Positions 1-8,867 are shown, counted from the first letter of the stretch. The stretch: DNA of 64,000 nt from SZUA-545 sp050297855 (GCA_050297855.1 JBNKTC010000006.1:240501-304500), one strand, 5' to 3'. Numbers and translations are program-made. The notes: generated from the sequence alone by a model not told the origin.

Positions 1-1020
1 AGCGAAAGCGAAGACAATGCGGCGGGAACCCTCCTGCTTGTTGAAAACGGATCAGCTAAAAGCGGTACCTATTTCAGTTTTGACAAACTGAATATCCAGT
101 ATGAGAAAGGGGACGAATCGGCCGTCCTCGGACGCTTTATCGCCGATACGCCGCTGGCCGGAAGCGATGACCACTTCCGTCTGAACAAAAATGCGCTGCA
201 GGGTGTTTTCGCTACCTTTAAAAACAAGGCCCCTAATATGACATTTGCAGCCGGCTATATCCAATCCTTTGCCGGTATCGACAGCCAGGCCCGCAATGAT
301 GACAACAGTACATCCAGGGGCTCCTTTAATGCTATGAGTGATGCGGCCTTTGGGACGGTTGCCACCAAAAACAACATTGATGATAACGGTGTCCTGACCC
401 TGGCGGGGATCTATGCGGACGATAGTAAATCCCTGAATGCCCAGGGATGGATCTACTACATGTCCGAAACGGCGATCTCAGGCGTCGGCAAAGGCGGACT
501 GACTGCTCTTTACATCGACGCGGACTACAGCGGGATGACCATGAGTAACGGGACCGAGACCACCCTCTCCGCCCAGCTGATCTCCCACAGTTTCGGCGGC
601 GACTTCTCCGATTACAGCTACAACATCATGGGCCTTAAAGCTGATGCCAAAAACCTCCCGATCCAGGAACTCGAAGCAACGATTGCAGCCAACAGCATCA
701 GCGGGGACGGTGCCGTACTGAACGCATGGGGCGCCTATCCGGAATATGCGGCCAGCAGCGAAGTCTTCCTGACCGGCCTCTCCAAGGCGACTGCAATAAA
801 ACTGGGCGGGTCGTATGACCTGGCAAAACAGCTGGAGAACAGCAAAGCCACACTGGACCTGATGATGCACAGCGGAGACGGTTACAGCGCCACGATCGTC
901 GAAGCCGGATTCGAACACGCCATACCGGAGAAGAACCTCCTCACAGGTGCAACCCTGGTCCTCGGCTCAGGGGACAATGAGGACAAAGCCCTCCTGGCAA
1001 AAGCCACCTATACCTTCTGA
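1..1020 (+). CDS. Outer-membrane porin, 3' part (OprD-like)
   Basis: The reading frame is open from the first base, so this is the C-terminal 339 residues of a longer protein; the ATG at 238 is internal. The stretch around residues 35-75 (GRFIADTPLAGSDDHFR, then NALQGV) resembles the OprD-like porins of Campylobacterota. The chain alternates polar and hydrophobic residues, is rich in Gly/Ser/Asn, and ends in Thr-Tyr-Thr-Phe; a terminal aromatic residue is the usual signal for Bam-dependent insertion of a beta-barrel. It should form a trimeric or monomeric diffusion channel in the outer membrane. The substrate cannot be read from the sequence, and the N-terminus and signal peptide lie outside the window. 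Confidence 0.7.
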   Translation, partial: SESEDNAAGTLLLVENGSAKSGTYFSFDKLNIQYEKGDESAVLGRFIADTPLAGSDDHFRLNKNALQGVFATFKNKAPNMTFAAGYIQSFAGIDSQARNDDNSTSRGSFNAMSDAAFGTVATKNNIDDNGVLTLAGIYADDSKSLNAQGWIYYMSETAISGVGKGGLTALYIDADYSGMTMSNGTETTLSAQLISHSFGGDFSDYSYNIMGLKADAKNLPIQELEATIAANSISGDGAVLNAWGAYPEYAASSEVFLTGLSKATAIKLGGSYDLAKQLENSKATLDLMMHSGDGYSATIVEAGFEHAIPEKNLLTGATLVLGSGDNEDKALLAKATYTF

Positions 1021-1164
1021 CTCCATTAAGCGGCGGGAACTACAACCGCCGCCCATCCAGCCATTTTTTCGCCCGGTAAAATTTATTAAAAAATCATTTT
1101 CTAAGCCTTGCTTAATCTTTCTGTCGTAAAATAGTCAATAGTAAGTCAACAAAAGGAGCAGTCC

Positions 1165-1434
1165 GTGGGTCAGATCGAGTATTACGTCATGGCGATCACA
1201 CTCTTCTTTATTGCATCCATCGCGCTCAGCTTTATCGTAATCCACCGCAGATCGATTTCGGAGATACTGAAAAATGCCATTGCCCATACGGCTTGGCTGC
1301 TTCTGTGGATCCCGTCGTTTTTTATTTCGTTTAAACTGGCCCTTCTGATTCCGGCCGGCTGGCTGGCGTATGTTCTGATACAGTATGAGAGAAGATCGTT
1401 GAAGATAAAATCCCAGGCGGCTGAAACCGCCTGA
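1165..1434 (+). CDS. Small two- to three-helix membrane protein
   Basis: I do not recognise this 89-residue protein. The GTG at 1165 is chosen because AAGGAG lies about 7 bases upstream; the ATG at 1189 is an alternative. Hydrophobic segments at about residues 6-27, 40-58 and 60-73 are separated by a basic loop (HRR), and the C-terminal tail is basic (YERRSLKIK), so it is probably an inner-membrane protein. It follows the porin gene after 144 bp and converges on pepA. Its last codons form one arm of a hairpin that may terminate the opposite transcript. Confidence 0.6.
   Translation: MGQIEYYVMAITLFFIASIALSFIVIHRRSISEILKNAIAHTAWLLLWIPSFFISFKLALLIPAGWLAYVLIQYERRSLKIKSQAAETA
1405..1433 (-). terminator. 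Rho-independent terminator of the dedA-pepA transcript
   Basis: CAGGCGG (1414-1420) and CCGCCTG (1427-1433) form a perfect 7-bp stem with a 6-base loop. Read on the minus strand the stem is followed by GGGATTTTAT, a short U-rich tail, 19 bp past the pepA stop codon. The hairpin lies inside the last codons of the opposite small membrane gene. Confidence 0.6.
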
Positions 1435-1451
1435 GGGAAGAAAGAGGTCGG

Positions 1452-2897
1452 TTATAGCGACTTGAGCCACTCCACTACCATCCGTACGCCGGCGCCGCTG
1501 GCTCCATACGGATTACATCCCCACGCTTTTTCCACGTAGGCAGGCCCCGCGATATCGAGGTGAAGCCATTTCTCTTTGTACTCCTCCTGGATAAATTCAC
1601 TCAAAAAGAGTGCCGCAGTGATCGCTCCGCCGTAACGGCTTGAACTGATATTGCTGATATCGGCCACTTCGCTTTTAAGCAGCTTTTTGAGGTATTTGTT
1701 GAACTGCAGCGGAGCCGCCAGCTCGCCGCCCTCCTCTGCTGCGCCGATCATAGCGGATTTGAGGGCTTCGTTATGCCCCATGACACCGGTCGTATATTCG
1801 CCGACCGCTACGACGCACGCCCCCGTCAAGGTCGCCATATCGACGATCAGGTCGGGCTTGAGCTCCTCCTGGGCAAATGTCAGACAATCCGCCAGTACCA
1901 GACGCCCTTCGGCATCGGTATTGCGTACTTCGATCGTCTTGCCGGAGCGGGAGACAAGGACATCGTCAGGTTTGTAGGCATTCCCGCCGATCATGTTCTC
2001 CGCGGCACCCGCGACGACGTGGACCTCCACGTCCATTCCCACGGCTGCCACGGCACGGATAATGCCCAGTACCGCGCTCGCCCCGCTTTTGTCGGCTTTC
2101 ATCGTCACCATGTGTTCACTCGGTTTGAGGCTAAGGCCGCCGCTGTCGTAGGTAAGACCTTTACCTACAAGTACCACCTTTTTCTTTGCATTTTTCGGTT
2201 TATAGGCGAGATGGATCAGGCGCGGCGGGTGGGCACTGGCACGGGCAACGGACCAGAAGGCGTTCATCTTGTTTTTCTGCAGGTACGCCTCATCGTAGAT
2301 ATTGCACTCCAGACCGTTCTCCTTGGCCATCGTTTCGGCGATTTCCGCAAGCTTGACCGGGGTTACTTCATCGGGCATGGAGTTGACGATATCCCGGGTA
2401 AAATTGACTGACTCGGCGATTTTGACGCGCTCGTCCACGACCTTCTTCACCAGGGCCGCATCCGCACGTTTTCCGTCGATGCATTCGGTGGAGACATAGA
2501 CCGTTTCCAGCGCCGGAAGCTGTTTTTTGCTTTTGTATTTGTCAAAAGCATAGGCACCCAGGACAAGCCCGTCGATCATCGCTTTGAGAGCGCTTTCGAC
2601 AGTATCACTGCTGCAGCAGATCCCTAGCTTGATGCTTTCGGCTTCAGTCGAGAGGATTGTTTTAACAGCTGTTGCGGCCGTGTCGGCCACACCGTCGCAC
2701 CCTTCGCCGATCCCTGCATAGATGCGTCCTGCCTCGGGAAGATACGCTGTGCTGTCAGCCTCCCCTTTGAACTTCATCCTACCCAGGACTGCTTTGTCCT
2801 GCACCCACGCATGGGAGAGGGCGCCGCTTTGAACCAGGATCAGTTCCAGGTCCGCACTCAGTTCATTAACGTTTTTATCAACGATCTCAAATTTCAT
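1452..2897 (-). CDS. pepA: Leucyl aminopeptidase (M17 family)
   Basis: A cytosolic di-metal exopeptidase that releases N-terminal residues from peptides. The M17 signature NTDAEGRL is at about residues 328-335, preceded by the metal-binding lysine and aspartate segment GKGLTYDSGG near 244. The length of 481 residues is normal for the family, with a poorly conserved N-terminal domain and a conserved catalytic C-terminal half. The gene starts one base after the dedA stop codon and ends before a hairpin terminator, so the two probably form a dicistronic unit. The ATG start matches the family. Confidence 0.93.
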   Translation of the reverse strand: MKFEIVDKNVNELSADLELILVQSGALSHAWVQDKAVLGRMKFKGEADSTAYLPEAGRIYAGIGEGCDGVADTAATAVKTILSTEAESIKLGICCSSDTVESALKAMIDGLVLGAYAFDKYKSKKQLPALETVYVSTECIDGKRADAALVKKVVDERVKIAESVNFTRDIVNSMPDEVTPVKLAEIAETMAKENGLECNIYDEAYLQKNKMNAFWSVARASAHPPRLIHLAYKPKNAKKKVVLVGKGLTYDSGGLSLKPSEHMVTMKADKSGASAVLGIIRAVAAVGMDVEVHVVAGAAENMIGGNAYKPDDVLVSRSGKTIEVRNTDAEGRLVLADCLTFAQEELKPDLIVDMATLTGACVVAVGEYTTGVMGHNEALKSAMIGAAEEGGELAAPLQFNKYLKKLLKSEVADISNISSSRYGGAITAALFLSEFIQEEYKEKWLHLDIAGPAYVEKAWGCNPYGASGAGVRMVVEWLKSL

Positions 2898-2898
2898 C

Positions 2899-3474
2899 TT
2901 ATAAAGCCTTCGGTTGTTTTTTGGTCTTGGTATGGAAATACCAGAAGAGTGATCCCAGCATGACTACGGCAACAGGGATCATCACGTAAAAGTGCTGCTT
3001 GACCCAGTTGAACATCCCCAGGATCTCATCACCGTAGATATAGACCGGGACAATCGTGATACTCGCCCATACAAAACCGCTTAAAAAATTGATAAAAGCA
3101 TACATCTTTGCACTGTACCGTGTCAAGCCTATGGAGATGGGGATAACGGTGCGCAGGCCGTATAAAAAACGCTGGACGAATATGATGGGCCAGCCGTATT
3201 TTTTTAAAAGAAGATGCGCCAGGGCGAACTTGCGGCGCTGGGAGTACATCTTGCGCTGGATGTAGCCTTTGTTGTAGCGCCCGATGTAGAAGTAGATCTG
3301 GTCGCCTACGAAACCGCCGAAACCGGCGACCAGGATCGCCACAGGAAGAGACATGTCGCCGGTATGGCAGAGCAGACCGCCCATGATCAGGCCCATCTCC
3401 CCTTCGAGGATACTCCATAAAAAGAGGATAATATAGCCGTACTCTTTGATCAGCTCAATAAACAGTTCTTCCAA
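2899..3474 (-). CDS. DedA-family membrane protein
   Basis: DedA/SNARE-associated proteins are inner-membrane proteins, now thought to be lipid scramblases or undecaprenyl-phosphate flippases. The 191-residue protein has the family motif G.VGDQIYFYIGRY around residues 53-67 and FVQRFLYGLRTVIP near 99-112, followed by helices at about 130-150 and 163-182. The start codon is TTG, supported by AAAGGG five to six bases upstream and by the absence of a better ATG. It lies directly upstream of pepA, one base apart. Confidence 0.9.
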   Translation of the reverse strand: MEELFIELIKEYGYIILFLWSILEGEMGLIMGGLLCHTGDMSLPVAILVAGFGGFVGDQIYFYIGRYNKGYIQRKMYSQRRKFALAHLLLKKYGWPIIFVQRFLYGLRTVIPISIGLTRYSAKMYAFINFLSGFVWASITIVPVYIYGDEILGMFNWVKQHFYVMIPVAVVMLGSLFWYFHTKTKKQPKAL

Positions 3475-3604
3475 AACGTCCCTTTACTCTTACAAATCTC
3501 TTCATCAACCTAAAACCTTCCACACGACTCCGGCAGGCGCAGCCAAAGAAGCTTAGTCCTCATTCTTGCGGAGTTTCACGCTTATTCGGCGTTAAAATAA
3601 TCCA

Positions 3605-4813
3605 CTAATATTTTGAAAGGTCGAGAATATCTTTAGCCTGGATCATATCCTTGTCCCCGCGGCCGGAGACATTGACGATGATCGTTTTTCCTTTGATGTC
3701 ACCCATCTTTTTCAGATAGGCGATGGCATGGGAGCTCTCGAAAGCCGGGATAATCCCCTCGGCGCGGCTCAGCCACACAAACGCGTCCAGGGCCTCCTGG
3801 TCGGTGATGTTGTCATATTTGACACTCCCCATATCCTTATGGTAGCTGTGTTCAGGCCCGATGCCGGGATAGTCCAGCCCTGCGGAGATGGAGTGCGCTT
3901 CGAGGACCTGCCCGTCCTCGTCCTGCAGCAGGTAGCTCATCTGTCCGTGAAGGACACCCGGGCTCCCCTTCTCCAGGCTCGCCCCGTGCTTGTCGGTCTC
4001 GACCCCGAGTCCGCCCGCTTCGATCCCGATACACTCGACAACCGCTTCATCGATAAAGTGGGCAAAGATCCCCATGGCGTTGCTTCCGCCGCCGATGCAG
4101 GCGATGACATGATCGGGCAGACGCCCCTCTTTTTCAAGGATCTGCGCCTTGGCTTCATACCCGATGATCGCCTGGAAATCCCGCACCATCATCGGGTACG
4201 GATGCGGACCCGCAACGGTCCCGATAATATAGAAGGTGTCGCGTGCATTGGTCACCCAGTGGCGGATGGCGTCGTTCATAGCGTCTTTGAGCGTGCGTGA
4301 GCCGCTCTCAACCGCATGTACCTTGGCACCCAAGAGCTCCATTCGGAATACATTAAGCTGCTGGCGCGCCACGTCCTTGGCCCCCATGAAGACTTCGCAC
4401 TCAAGCCCCAGCAGCGCGGCGATCGTCGCAGTCGCGACACCGTGCTGACCTGCACCGGTCTCGGCGATCACTTTCTTTTTGCCCAGGCGCTTGGCAATAA
4501 GCCCCTGGATGATCGTGTTGTTGACCTTATGGGCTCCCGTGTGGTTAAGGTCTTCACGCTTGAGGTATATTTTGGCCCCCAGTTCGCTTGAGAGGTTTTC
4601 CGCATAAAAAAGGGGCGAAGGGCGCCCGACATAGTCTTCGAGGAGTTTGTGCGCCTCTTGCCAGAACGCTTTGTCTTCGCGGATAACCCGATACTCGGCT
4701 TCCAGCTCCTCAAGAAGCGGCATAAGGGTCTCGGGTACGTAGCGTCCCCCGAAGATCCCGAAGTGCCCGTTGGCGTCGGGGTCGTGTTGAAAATGGCTCG
4801 GCATATACATCAT
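3605..4813 (-). CDS. trpB: Tryptophan synthase beta chain
   Basis: TrpB condenses indole with serine using PLP. The PLP lysine is in HTGAHKVNNT (around residue 93), the catalytic glutamate in ETGAGQHG (118), and the phosphate-binding loop GGGSNAMG is near 240. The 402-residue length and the N-terminal HFGIFGGRYVPETLM segment mark the TrpB1 type that pairs with TrpA. No trpA is in this window. Instead trpB is the last gene of an rpiB-unknown-apt-trpB run and starts directly after the apt stop codon. Three ATG codons near the start (residues 1, 2 and 4) leave the exact start open. Confidence 0.95.
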   Translation of the reverse strand: MMYMPSHFQHDPDANGHFGIFGGRYVPETLMPLLEELEAEYRVIREDKAFWQEAHKLLEDYVGRPSPLFYAENLSSELGAKIYLKREDLNHTGAHKVNNTIIQGLIAKRLGKKKVIAETGAGQHGVATATIAALLGLECEVFMGAKDVARQQLNVFRMELLGAKVHAVESGSRTLKDAMNDAIRHWVTNARDTFYIIGTVAGPHPYPMMVRDFQAIIGYEAKAQILEKEGRLPDHVIACIGGGSNAMGIFAHFIDEAVVECIGIEAGGLGVETDKHGASLEKGSPGVLHGQMSYLLQDEDGQVLEAHSISAGLDYPGIGPEHSYHKDMGSVKYDNITDQEALDAFVWLSRAEGIIPAFESSHAIAYLKKMGDIKGKTIIVNVSGRGDKDMIQAKDILDLSKY

Positions 4814-5359
4814 CTAGATTTCCAATACCGAGTAGACATCGCAGGAAGGATCAAGCTTCTCCGTCCCTTTCAGGAAGCCGAGCTCGATAATAAAGCACGC
4901 TTCGACACTTCCGGCCCCCGCTTTTTTGATCAGGTTGATGGAGGCGTTGGCCGTCCCGCCCGTTGCGATCAGGTCGTCGATAAAGAGCACATTGGGTTTC
5001 TCCACTCCCCGGAACGCGTCGATATGCATCTCCACTTCGTCAAAACCGTACTCCAGGGAGTATTTCTCGGAGATCGTCGTGTAGGGCAGTTTGCCCGGTT
5101 TTCGGATCGGAACAAAACCGGCACCGATACGGTCGGCCAGGGGTGTGCCGAAGATAAAGCCACGGCTCTCGGCCCCTGCGACAAAATCGATCCCTTTGCC
5201 CTTGTAGCATGCCTCCAGGTGATCCATCAGGGCACCAAAGGCCTTGGCGTCGTTAAGCAGCGTCGTAATGTCCTTAAAGACAATACCCGGCTTTGGAAAG
5301 TCGTTGACGTCGCGGATAGAATCGAGGATCCGCTTTTTGTCGATTTCTGCCAGTTCCAT
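4814..5359 (-). CDS. apt: Adenine phosphoribosyltransferase
   Basis: Apt salvages adenine with PRPP to form AMP in the cytosol. The PRPP-binding signature VLFIDDLIATGGTA is at about residues 123-136, and the N-terminal PKPGIVFKDITTLL segment is typical of the family. The length of 181 residues is normal. It abuts trpB (0 bp) and follows the coiled-coil gene by 9 bp, so it is very likely co-transcribed with rpiB, which places two ribose/PRPP-linked enzymes in one unit. Confidence 0.95.
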   Translation of the reverse strand: MELAEIDKKRILDSIRDVNDFPKPGIVFKDITTLLNDAKAFGALMDHLEACYKGKGIDFVAGAESRGFIFGTPLADRIGAGFVPIRKPGKLPYTTISEKYSLEYGFDEVEMHIDAFRGVEKPNVLFIDDLIATGGTANASINLIKKAGAGSVEACFIIELGFLKGTEKLDPSCDVYSVLEI

Positions 5360-5368
5360 AGTGTTTCC

Positions 5369-5701
5369 TTACAATAGTGCTTCGATTTTTGATTCGAGTT
5401 CTTTGATCTTGTTGCGCGTCCGTTCGTTTTCGATACGGTATTGGGAGTTACGCGCCTTGAACGTCTTGACGTCGTTTCGCAGTTTACCCATCTCGTCGTT
5501 GAGGATATCGATATTCCCCAGGCTGCGCTGCAGCTGGATCTGGTACTTCTTGATCAGTACTTCGGCTTCCTTGAGGGTCGCCTTGAGGACGTGGTTGCTC
5601 TTCTTCTCGTTCTCAAAGAGATTCTTGTAATAAAAGACCTTAAAAAAGAGAAGCCCGATGATCGTGATGATAACCGTAAGGAACAACCAGTCAAAAAACA
5701 T
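5369..5701 (-). CDS. Membrane-anchored coiled-coil protein
   Basis: A 110-residue protein of unknown function. Residues 2-24 form one hydrophobic transmembrane segment. The rest is charged and helical with heptad-like spacing (about residues 28-108), so it should be a membrane-anchored coiled coil facing the cytoplasm or periplasm. It lies 3 bp after rpiB and 9 bp before apt on the same strand. I see no enzymatic motif and no functional link to its neighbours. Confidence 0.7.
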   Translation of the reverse strand: MFFDWLFLTVIITIIGLLFFKVFYYKNLFENEKKSNHVLKATLKEAEVLIKKYQIQLQRSLGNIDILNDEMGKLRNDVKTFKARNSQYRIENERTRNKIKELESKIEALL

Positions 5702-5704
5702 GCT

Positions 5705-6133
5705 TTAACTCTCCAGTTTGGCGATGCGGTCGGCGTGGCGTCCGCCTTCGAATTCCGATGACAGCCAGGCGTCGATGATGGATTCGGCCGTACCGTATCC
5801 GAGGACGCGTGCGCCCAATACCAGGACATTGGCGTCGTTATGGGCCCGGGCCATGCTTGCCGTATAGGCGTCATGGCAGAGTGCGGCACGGATTCCCTTG
5901 ACTTTATTGGCCGCCAGGCTCATACCGATACCGGTACCGCAGATAAGGATCCCCTTGGAGCCCGCGTCGGCAAGGACGTCGTGGCACAGTTTTTTTGCAT
6001 AATCGGGGTAGTCGACACGGTCGGTTGAGAACGGTCCGAGATCGACCACCTCATGCCCTCTCTCTTCCAGCAATGATTTGATGAAAGCTTTAAAATCGAT
6101 ACCCGCATGGTCTGTTGCTATGTAGTATTTCAT
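5705..6133 (-). CDS. rpiB: Ribose-5-phosphate isomerase B
   Basis: RpiB interconverts ribose 5-phosphate and ribulose 5-phosphate in the pentose phosphate pathway. The N-terminus has the DHAG motif (residues 8-11), and GILICGTGIGMSLAANK near 60-76 contains the catalytic cysteine and the anion-hole glycines. The length of 142 residues is typical. It is the first gene of the minus-strand run leading to trpB and is divergent from argB; the two promoters must share about 75 bp. Confidence 0.94.
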   Translation of the reverse strand: MKYYIATDHAGIDFKAFIKSLLEERGHEVVDLGPFSTDRVDYPDYAKKLCHDVLADAGSKGILICGTGIGMSLAANKVKGIRAALCHDAYTASMARAHNDANVLVLGARVLGYGTAESIIDAWLSSEFEGGRHADRIAKLES

Positions 6134-6166
6134 GGGCTAGAGTATATCACAGCTAAATTTAACACA

Positions 6167-6175
6167 TGCTATACT
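6167..6175 (+). promoter_or_regulatory. Extended -10 promoter of argB
   Basis: TGCTATACT is an extended -10 element (TGn plus TATACT) 33 bp before the chosen argB start. No clear -35 is seen, which fits the weak -35 use of Campylobacterota sigma-70 promoters. Its position argues against the upstream ATG at 6166, which would precede the transcription start. Confidence 0.5.
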
Positions 6176-6207
6176 CCGCTAAAGATTTTTCCGAAGGTTC
6201 AGGACCC

Positions 6208-7065
6208 ATGCAAACAAAAATCCAGACCGTCAACACCCTGCTTGACGCCCTACCCTTTATCAAAGATTTCTCCGGTGAGATCGTCGTCATCAAATACGGC
6301 GGTTCGGCCCAGGTCAAAGAGGAGCTTAAGGCCCGTTTTGCCCAGGACATCCTGCTGATGTACCTCGTGGGAATCAAGCCCGTTATCGTCCACGGCGGCG
6401 GCAAGAACATCACCTCCCTTCTGGATGCCCTGGGCATCCACAGCGAGTTCGTCGACGGGCAGCGTGTGACGACCAAAGAGGCGATGAAGATCGCCGAGAT
6501 GGTCCTAAACGGCGAGATCAACAGCGAGATCGTCTCCCTTCTGAACCACTTCGGTGCCAAGGCGATCGGGATGAGCGGCAAGGATGCCGGCAGCATCACG
6601 GCCCGCCCCATCGACATGGAGAAGCTGGGCTATGCCGGTACCATCACCCAGATCGACGCCTCCGTCATCCAGAACCTGATCACCGAAAAATTCATCCCCG
6701 TCATCGCCCCTATCGCGGCCGGTGACGAAGCGGGCCACCCGGGCTACAATATCAACGCCGACCTGGCCGCAAGCAAGATCGCCACGGCGTTGGGCGCAAA
6801 AAAAGTGATCTTCCTCACCGACACACCCGGGGTCCTGGATAAGAACAAGGAGCTTATCGGTACCCTCACCGAAGCCAAGATCGCCGAACTCAAACGCGAC
6901 GGCACGATCTCCGGCGGCATGATCCCCAAAGTGGACGCCTGCCTTGAAGCGCTGCACGGCGACGTGGAGAAAGCCCACATCATCGACGGCCGCATCGAAC
7001 ACTCGCTCCTGCTGGAGCTCTTTACTTCCGACGGGATCGGGACCCAGATCGTCCATGACGCCTGA
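6208..7065 (+). CDS. argB: Acetylglutamate kinase
   Basis: ArgB phosphorylates N-acetylglutamate in the second step of arginine synthesis. The start at 6208 (MQTKIQTVNTLL) is preferred over 6166 because AGGA precedes it, the promoter lies between the two, and family members begin here. The result is 285 residues. The amino-acid kinase motifs are KYGGSAQ at residues 29-35, HGGGKNI near 64-70, and the C-terminal GTQIV. It overlaps cutA by 11 bp, suggesting coupled translation. The extended N-terminal helix is the kind found in arginine-inhibited hexameric enzymes. Confidence 0.94.
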   Translation: MQTKIQTVNTLLDALPFIKDFSGEIVVIKYGGSAQVKEELKARFAQDILLMYLVGIKPVIVHGGGKNITSLLDALGIHSEFVDGQRVTTKEAMKIAEMVLNGEINSEIVSLLNHFGAKAIGMSGKDAGSITARPIDMEKLGYAGTITQIDASVIQNLITEKFIPVIAPIAAGDEAGHPGYNINADLAASKIATALGAKKVIFLTDTPGVLDKNKELIGTLTEAKIAELKRDGTISGGMIPKVDACLEALHGDVEKAHIIDGRIEHSLLLELFTSDGIGTQIVHDA

Positions 7066-7381
7066 GACCGATACCCTCGTCATCCTCACCAACACCGCCT
7101 CCAAAGAGGAGGCGACACGGATCGCCAACGCACTCGTTTCCCGCAGGCTGGCCGCCTGTGTCAATATCTTTCAAAACGAAGCCTCGATCTATGAATGGGA
7201 AGGGAAACTGTGTCAAGAGCAGGAGTTCCAGCTCGTGATCAAGACGACCCGGACCCTTTATGAACAAAACGAAAACGTCATCCGCGAACTCCACAGCTAC
7301 GATCTCCCGGAGATCATCGCCCTCCCCGTTGCAGAGGGAAGCCGGGACTATCTTGAATGGATCCGGTCGGTCACTATTTAA
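7055..7381 (+). CDS. cutA: CutA-type divalent cation tolerance protein
   Basis: CutA proteins are small ferredoxin-like trimers linked to copper tolerance; their biochemical role is unsettled. The 108-residue protein carries the family motifs LVSRRLAACVNI (residues 26-37), a central YEWEGK and the C-terminal P(V)AEGSRDYLEWI. The start is the ATG at 7055, which overlaps the argB stop by 11 bp. The end overlaps a minus-strand microprotein gene by 8 bp. Confidence 0.92.
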   Translation: MTPETDTLVILTNTASKEEATRIANALVSRRLAACVNIFQNEASIYEWEGKLCQEQEFQLVIKTTRTLYEQNENVIRELHSYDLPEIIALPVAEGSRDYLEWIRSVTI

Positions 7382-7466
7382 ACAGGTTGCGGTTGTTGTA
7401 GATGAGGAAGATGAGATAGGCGATCATCGCGATGACCGCCCCGTATTTGAGGGTCTCGTTATCCAT
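7374..7466 (-). CDS. 30-residue single-pass membrane microprotein
   Basis: Too short for most gene finders. The frame encodes a six-residue polar N-terminus (MDNETL), a hydrophobic helix of about 16 residues ending IAYLIFLIYNN, and a short basic end (RNLFK), then TAG. It starts 2 bp after the stop codon of the 58-residue gene and is third in the exchanger operon, which is the main reason to believe it. Its stop overlaps the convergent cutA gene. The function is unknown; an accessory subunit of the exchanger is a guess. Confidence 0.5.
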   Translation of the reverse strand: MDNETLKYGAVIAMIAYLIFLIYNNRNLFK

Positions 7467-7468
7467 GC

Positions 7469-7645
7469 TTAGATGTACTCCCGGACTGCATCGTTGGTGT
7501 AGTGCTGCTGCGGCAGCGACTCGTCGTTAAACTCATAGCGGTCCTCCAGCACGTTTGCATTCCCGAACTTCGCGATATAGAGCAGCACCAGGATCACCGG
7601 TACCGCGATCACCAGGATCAGGAAGAGCCGCTTGGTATCATCCAT
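7469..7645 (-). CDS. 58-residue membrane microprotein
   Basis: The ATG at 7645 overlaps the stop codon of the exchanger gene in a TGATG arrangement, so translation is probably coupled. Residues 6-25 form one strongly hydrophobic helix. The remaining soluble tail is acidic, with a DRYEFNDESLPQQHY segment. A longer frame starts at 7741 inside the exchanger gene, but its extra residues (Arg/Pro rich) look like a shadow. No homologue is recognised. Confidence 0.6.
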   Translation of the reverse strand: MDDTKRLFLILVIAVPVILVLLYIAKFGNANVLEDRYEFNDESLPQQHYTNDAVREYI

Positions 7646-8814
7646 CAATAAAACCCGGCGATAATAGCGTATGCGGCAAAAAAGACCAGGTGTGAGATCC
7701 CTTCGAGGTAGTTGGTCTCGCCGTCCTGGGTCGTCTTCCACGCAAGGATAATGGTAAGCATCAGCGCCCCGATCTGCAGGGAGTTGAAGTCGAGCGTCAG
7801 CTCGATCCCCGATGCGATGGAGAGGATCAGAAGGATCGGTACCGTCAGGAGGATCGAGACCGTCGACGCTCCCATGGCGATATTGACGACCCGCTGCATC
7901 TGGTCGTTCTTGGCCGCTTTGATCGCCGTAAAGATCTCCGGTGCCACCGCTACGGCGGCGATAATGATACCGGCGATGCCGGCACTGAAACCGTAGTTCT
8001 CCATAACACTGATCCCGTCGCTGGCAAACACCTCTGCCAGCATCCCGATCACGAAGATGATGATAAAGAGGGCGATAAAGTTCTGAAACGTCGAGAACTT
8101 ATCGTAGATGTACTCGTCGTTATTATGTTCCTGGTGCTCCTCCTCCTCTTCGCTGTGACGCTTTTTAAAGCGCAGGATCCGGCTTCTGGCCGTCGCTTTG
8201 AAGAAGTGGATATGCGTCTTGGTCTGGAAGACCAGGATAAAGAAGTAGAAGAAAAAGAGCAGCGCCCCGATCAGGTGGCTGGCAAGCAGGATATCCGCGG
8301 GGTCGTGCTTGGTCGACTTGAGGATACTGGGTACCAGCAGGATCGCCGTCGTGACCAGCAGGATCGTCGTATAGCTGCTGGAGGTGTTCTCGTTGTGCTC
8401 CTGGGCTTTAAAACTGAGACCGCCGACAAATACGGCAAGCCCCAGCAGGACGTTCATGTCCACCAGGACCGCGGAGATGATACCCCCTTTGACCGTTTCG
8501 AGGGCATCAGGCGAATGACTTGCCTCCAGTACGATCATATACAGAAGCAGAATCTCGACGATTACGGCGCTGAAGGTAAGAACGAAACTTCCGTAGGGTT
8601 CGCTCAGTCGGTCGGCCAGGATCTCGGCGATCTCGGCAACGGTAACGGAAAACGATCCGATGGCTAGTGCGGCAAAAAGTGTTGCGGTGTCCTGGTTGGC
8701 TGCTAGGTGAGAAAGAAAAGCTAAAATAGAAAAAAGGGTTCCAAAATACAAGTCCCAGTAATTATACAAGTGGGAACTTGTCATACTACTCGAGGGTTCC
8801 GAAGAACTTTCCAA
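7645..8814 (-). CDS. ChaA-like calcium/cation:proton antiporter
   Basis: A multi-pass inner-membrane exchanger of the Ca2+:cation antiporter family. Two repeats of the exchanger fold are visible: the first around residues 50-100 with AEIAEILADRLSEPYGSF, and the second around 270-310 with GIAGIIIAAVAVAPEIFTA. These acidic helix motifs carry the ion-binding glutamates. A cytoplasmic loop near residues 215-235 is rich in Glu and His (SEEEEEHQEHNN), as is common in calcium exchangers. The start is TTG at 8814, supported by AAAGGA seven bases upstream; the ATG at 8784 has no good Shine-Dalgarno. Two microprotein genes follow. Confidence 0.8.
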   Translation of the reverse strand: MESSSEPSSSMTSSHLYNYWDLYFGTLFSILAFLSHLAANQDTATLFAALAIGSFSVTVAEIAEILADRLSEPYGSFVLTFSAVIVEILLLYMIVLEASHSPDALETVKGGIISAVLVDMNVLLGLAVFVGGLSFKAQEHNENTSSSYTTILLVTTAILLVPSILKSTKHDPADILLASHLIGALLFFFYFFILVFQTKTHIHFFKATARSRILRFKKRHSEEEEEHQEHNNDEYIYDKFSTFQNFIALFIIIFVIGMLAEVFASDGISVMENYGFSAGIAGIIIAAVAVAPEIFTAIKAAKNDQMQRVVNIAMGASTVSILLTVPILLILSIASGIELTLDFNSLQIGALMLTIILAWKTTQDGETNYLEGISHLVFFAAYAIIAGFY

Positions 8815-8867
8815 TATTAATTCCTTTAGGGTTTAAAATTTAAAAACGGGGTAATTTTAGCAAAAAT

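Noticed and set aside
3475..3604. Terminator for the trpB transcript
   Set aside because: The only inverted match (ACTCCG / CGGAGT) encloses a loop of about 35 bases and lacks a T run in the right place.
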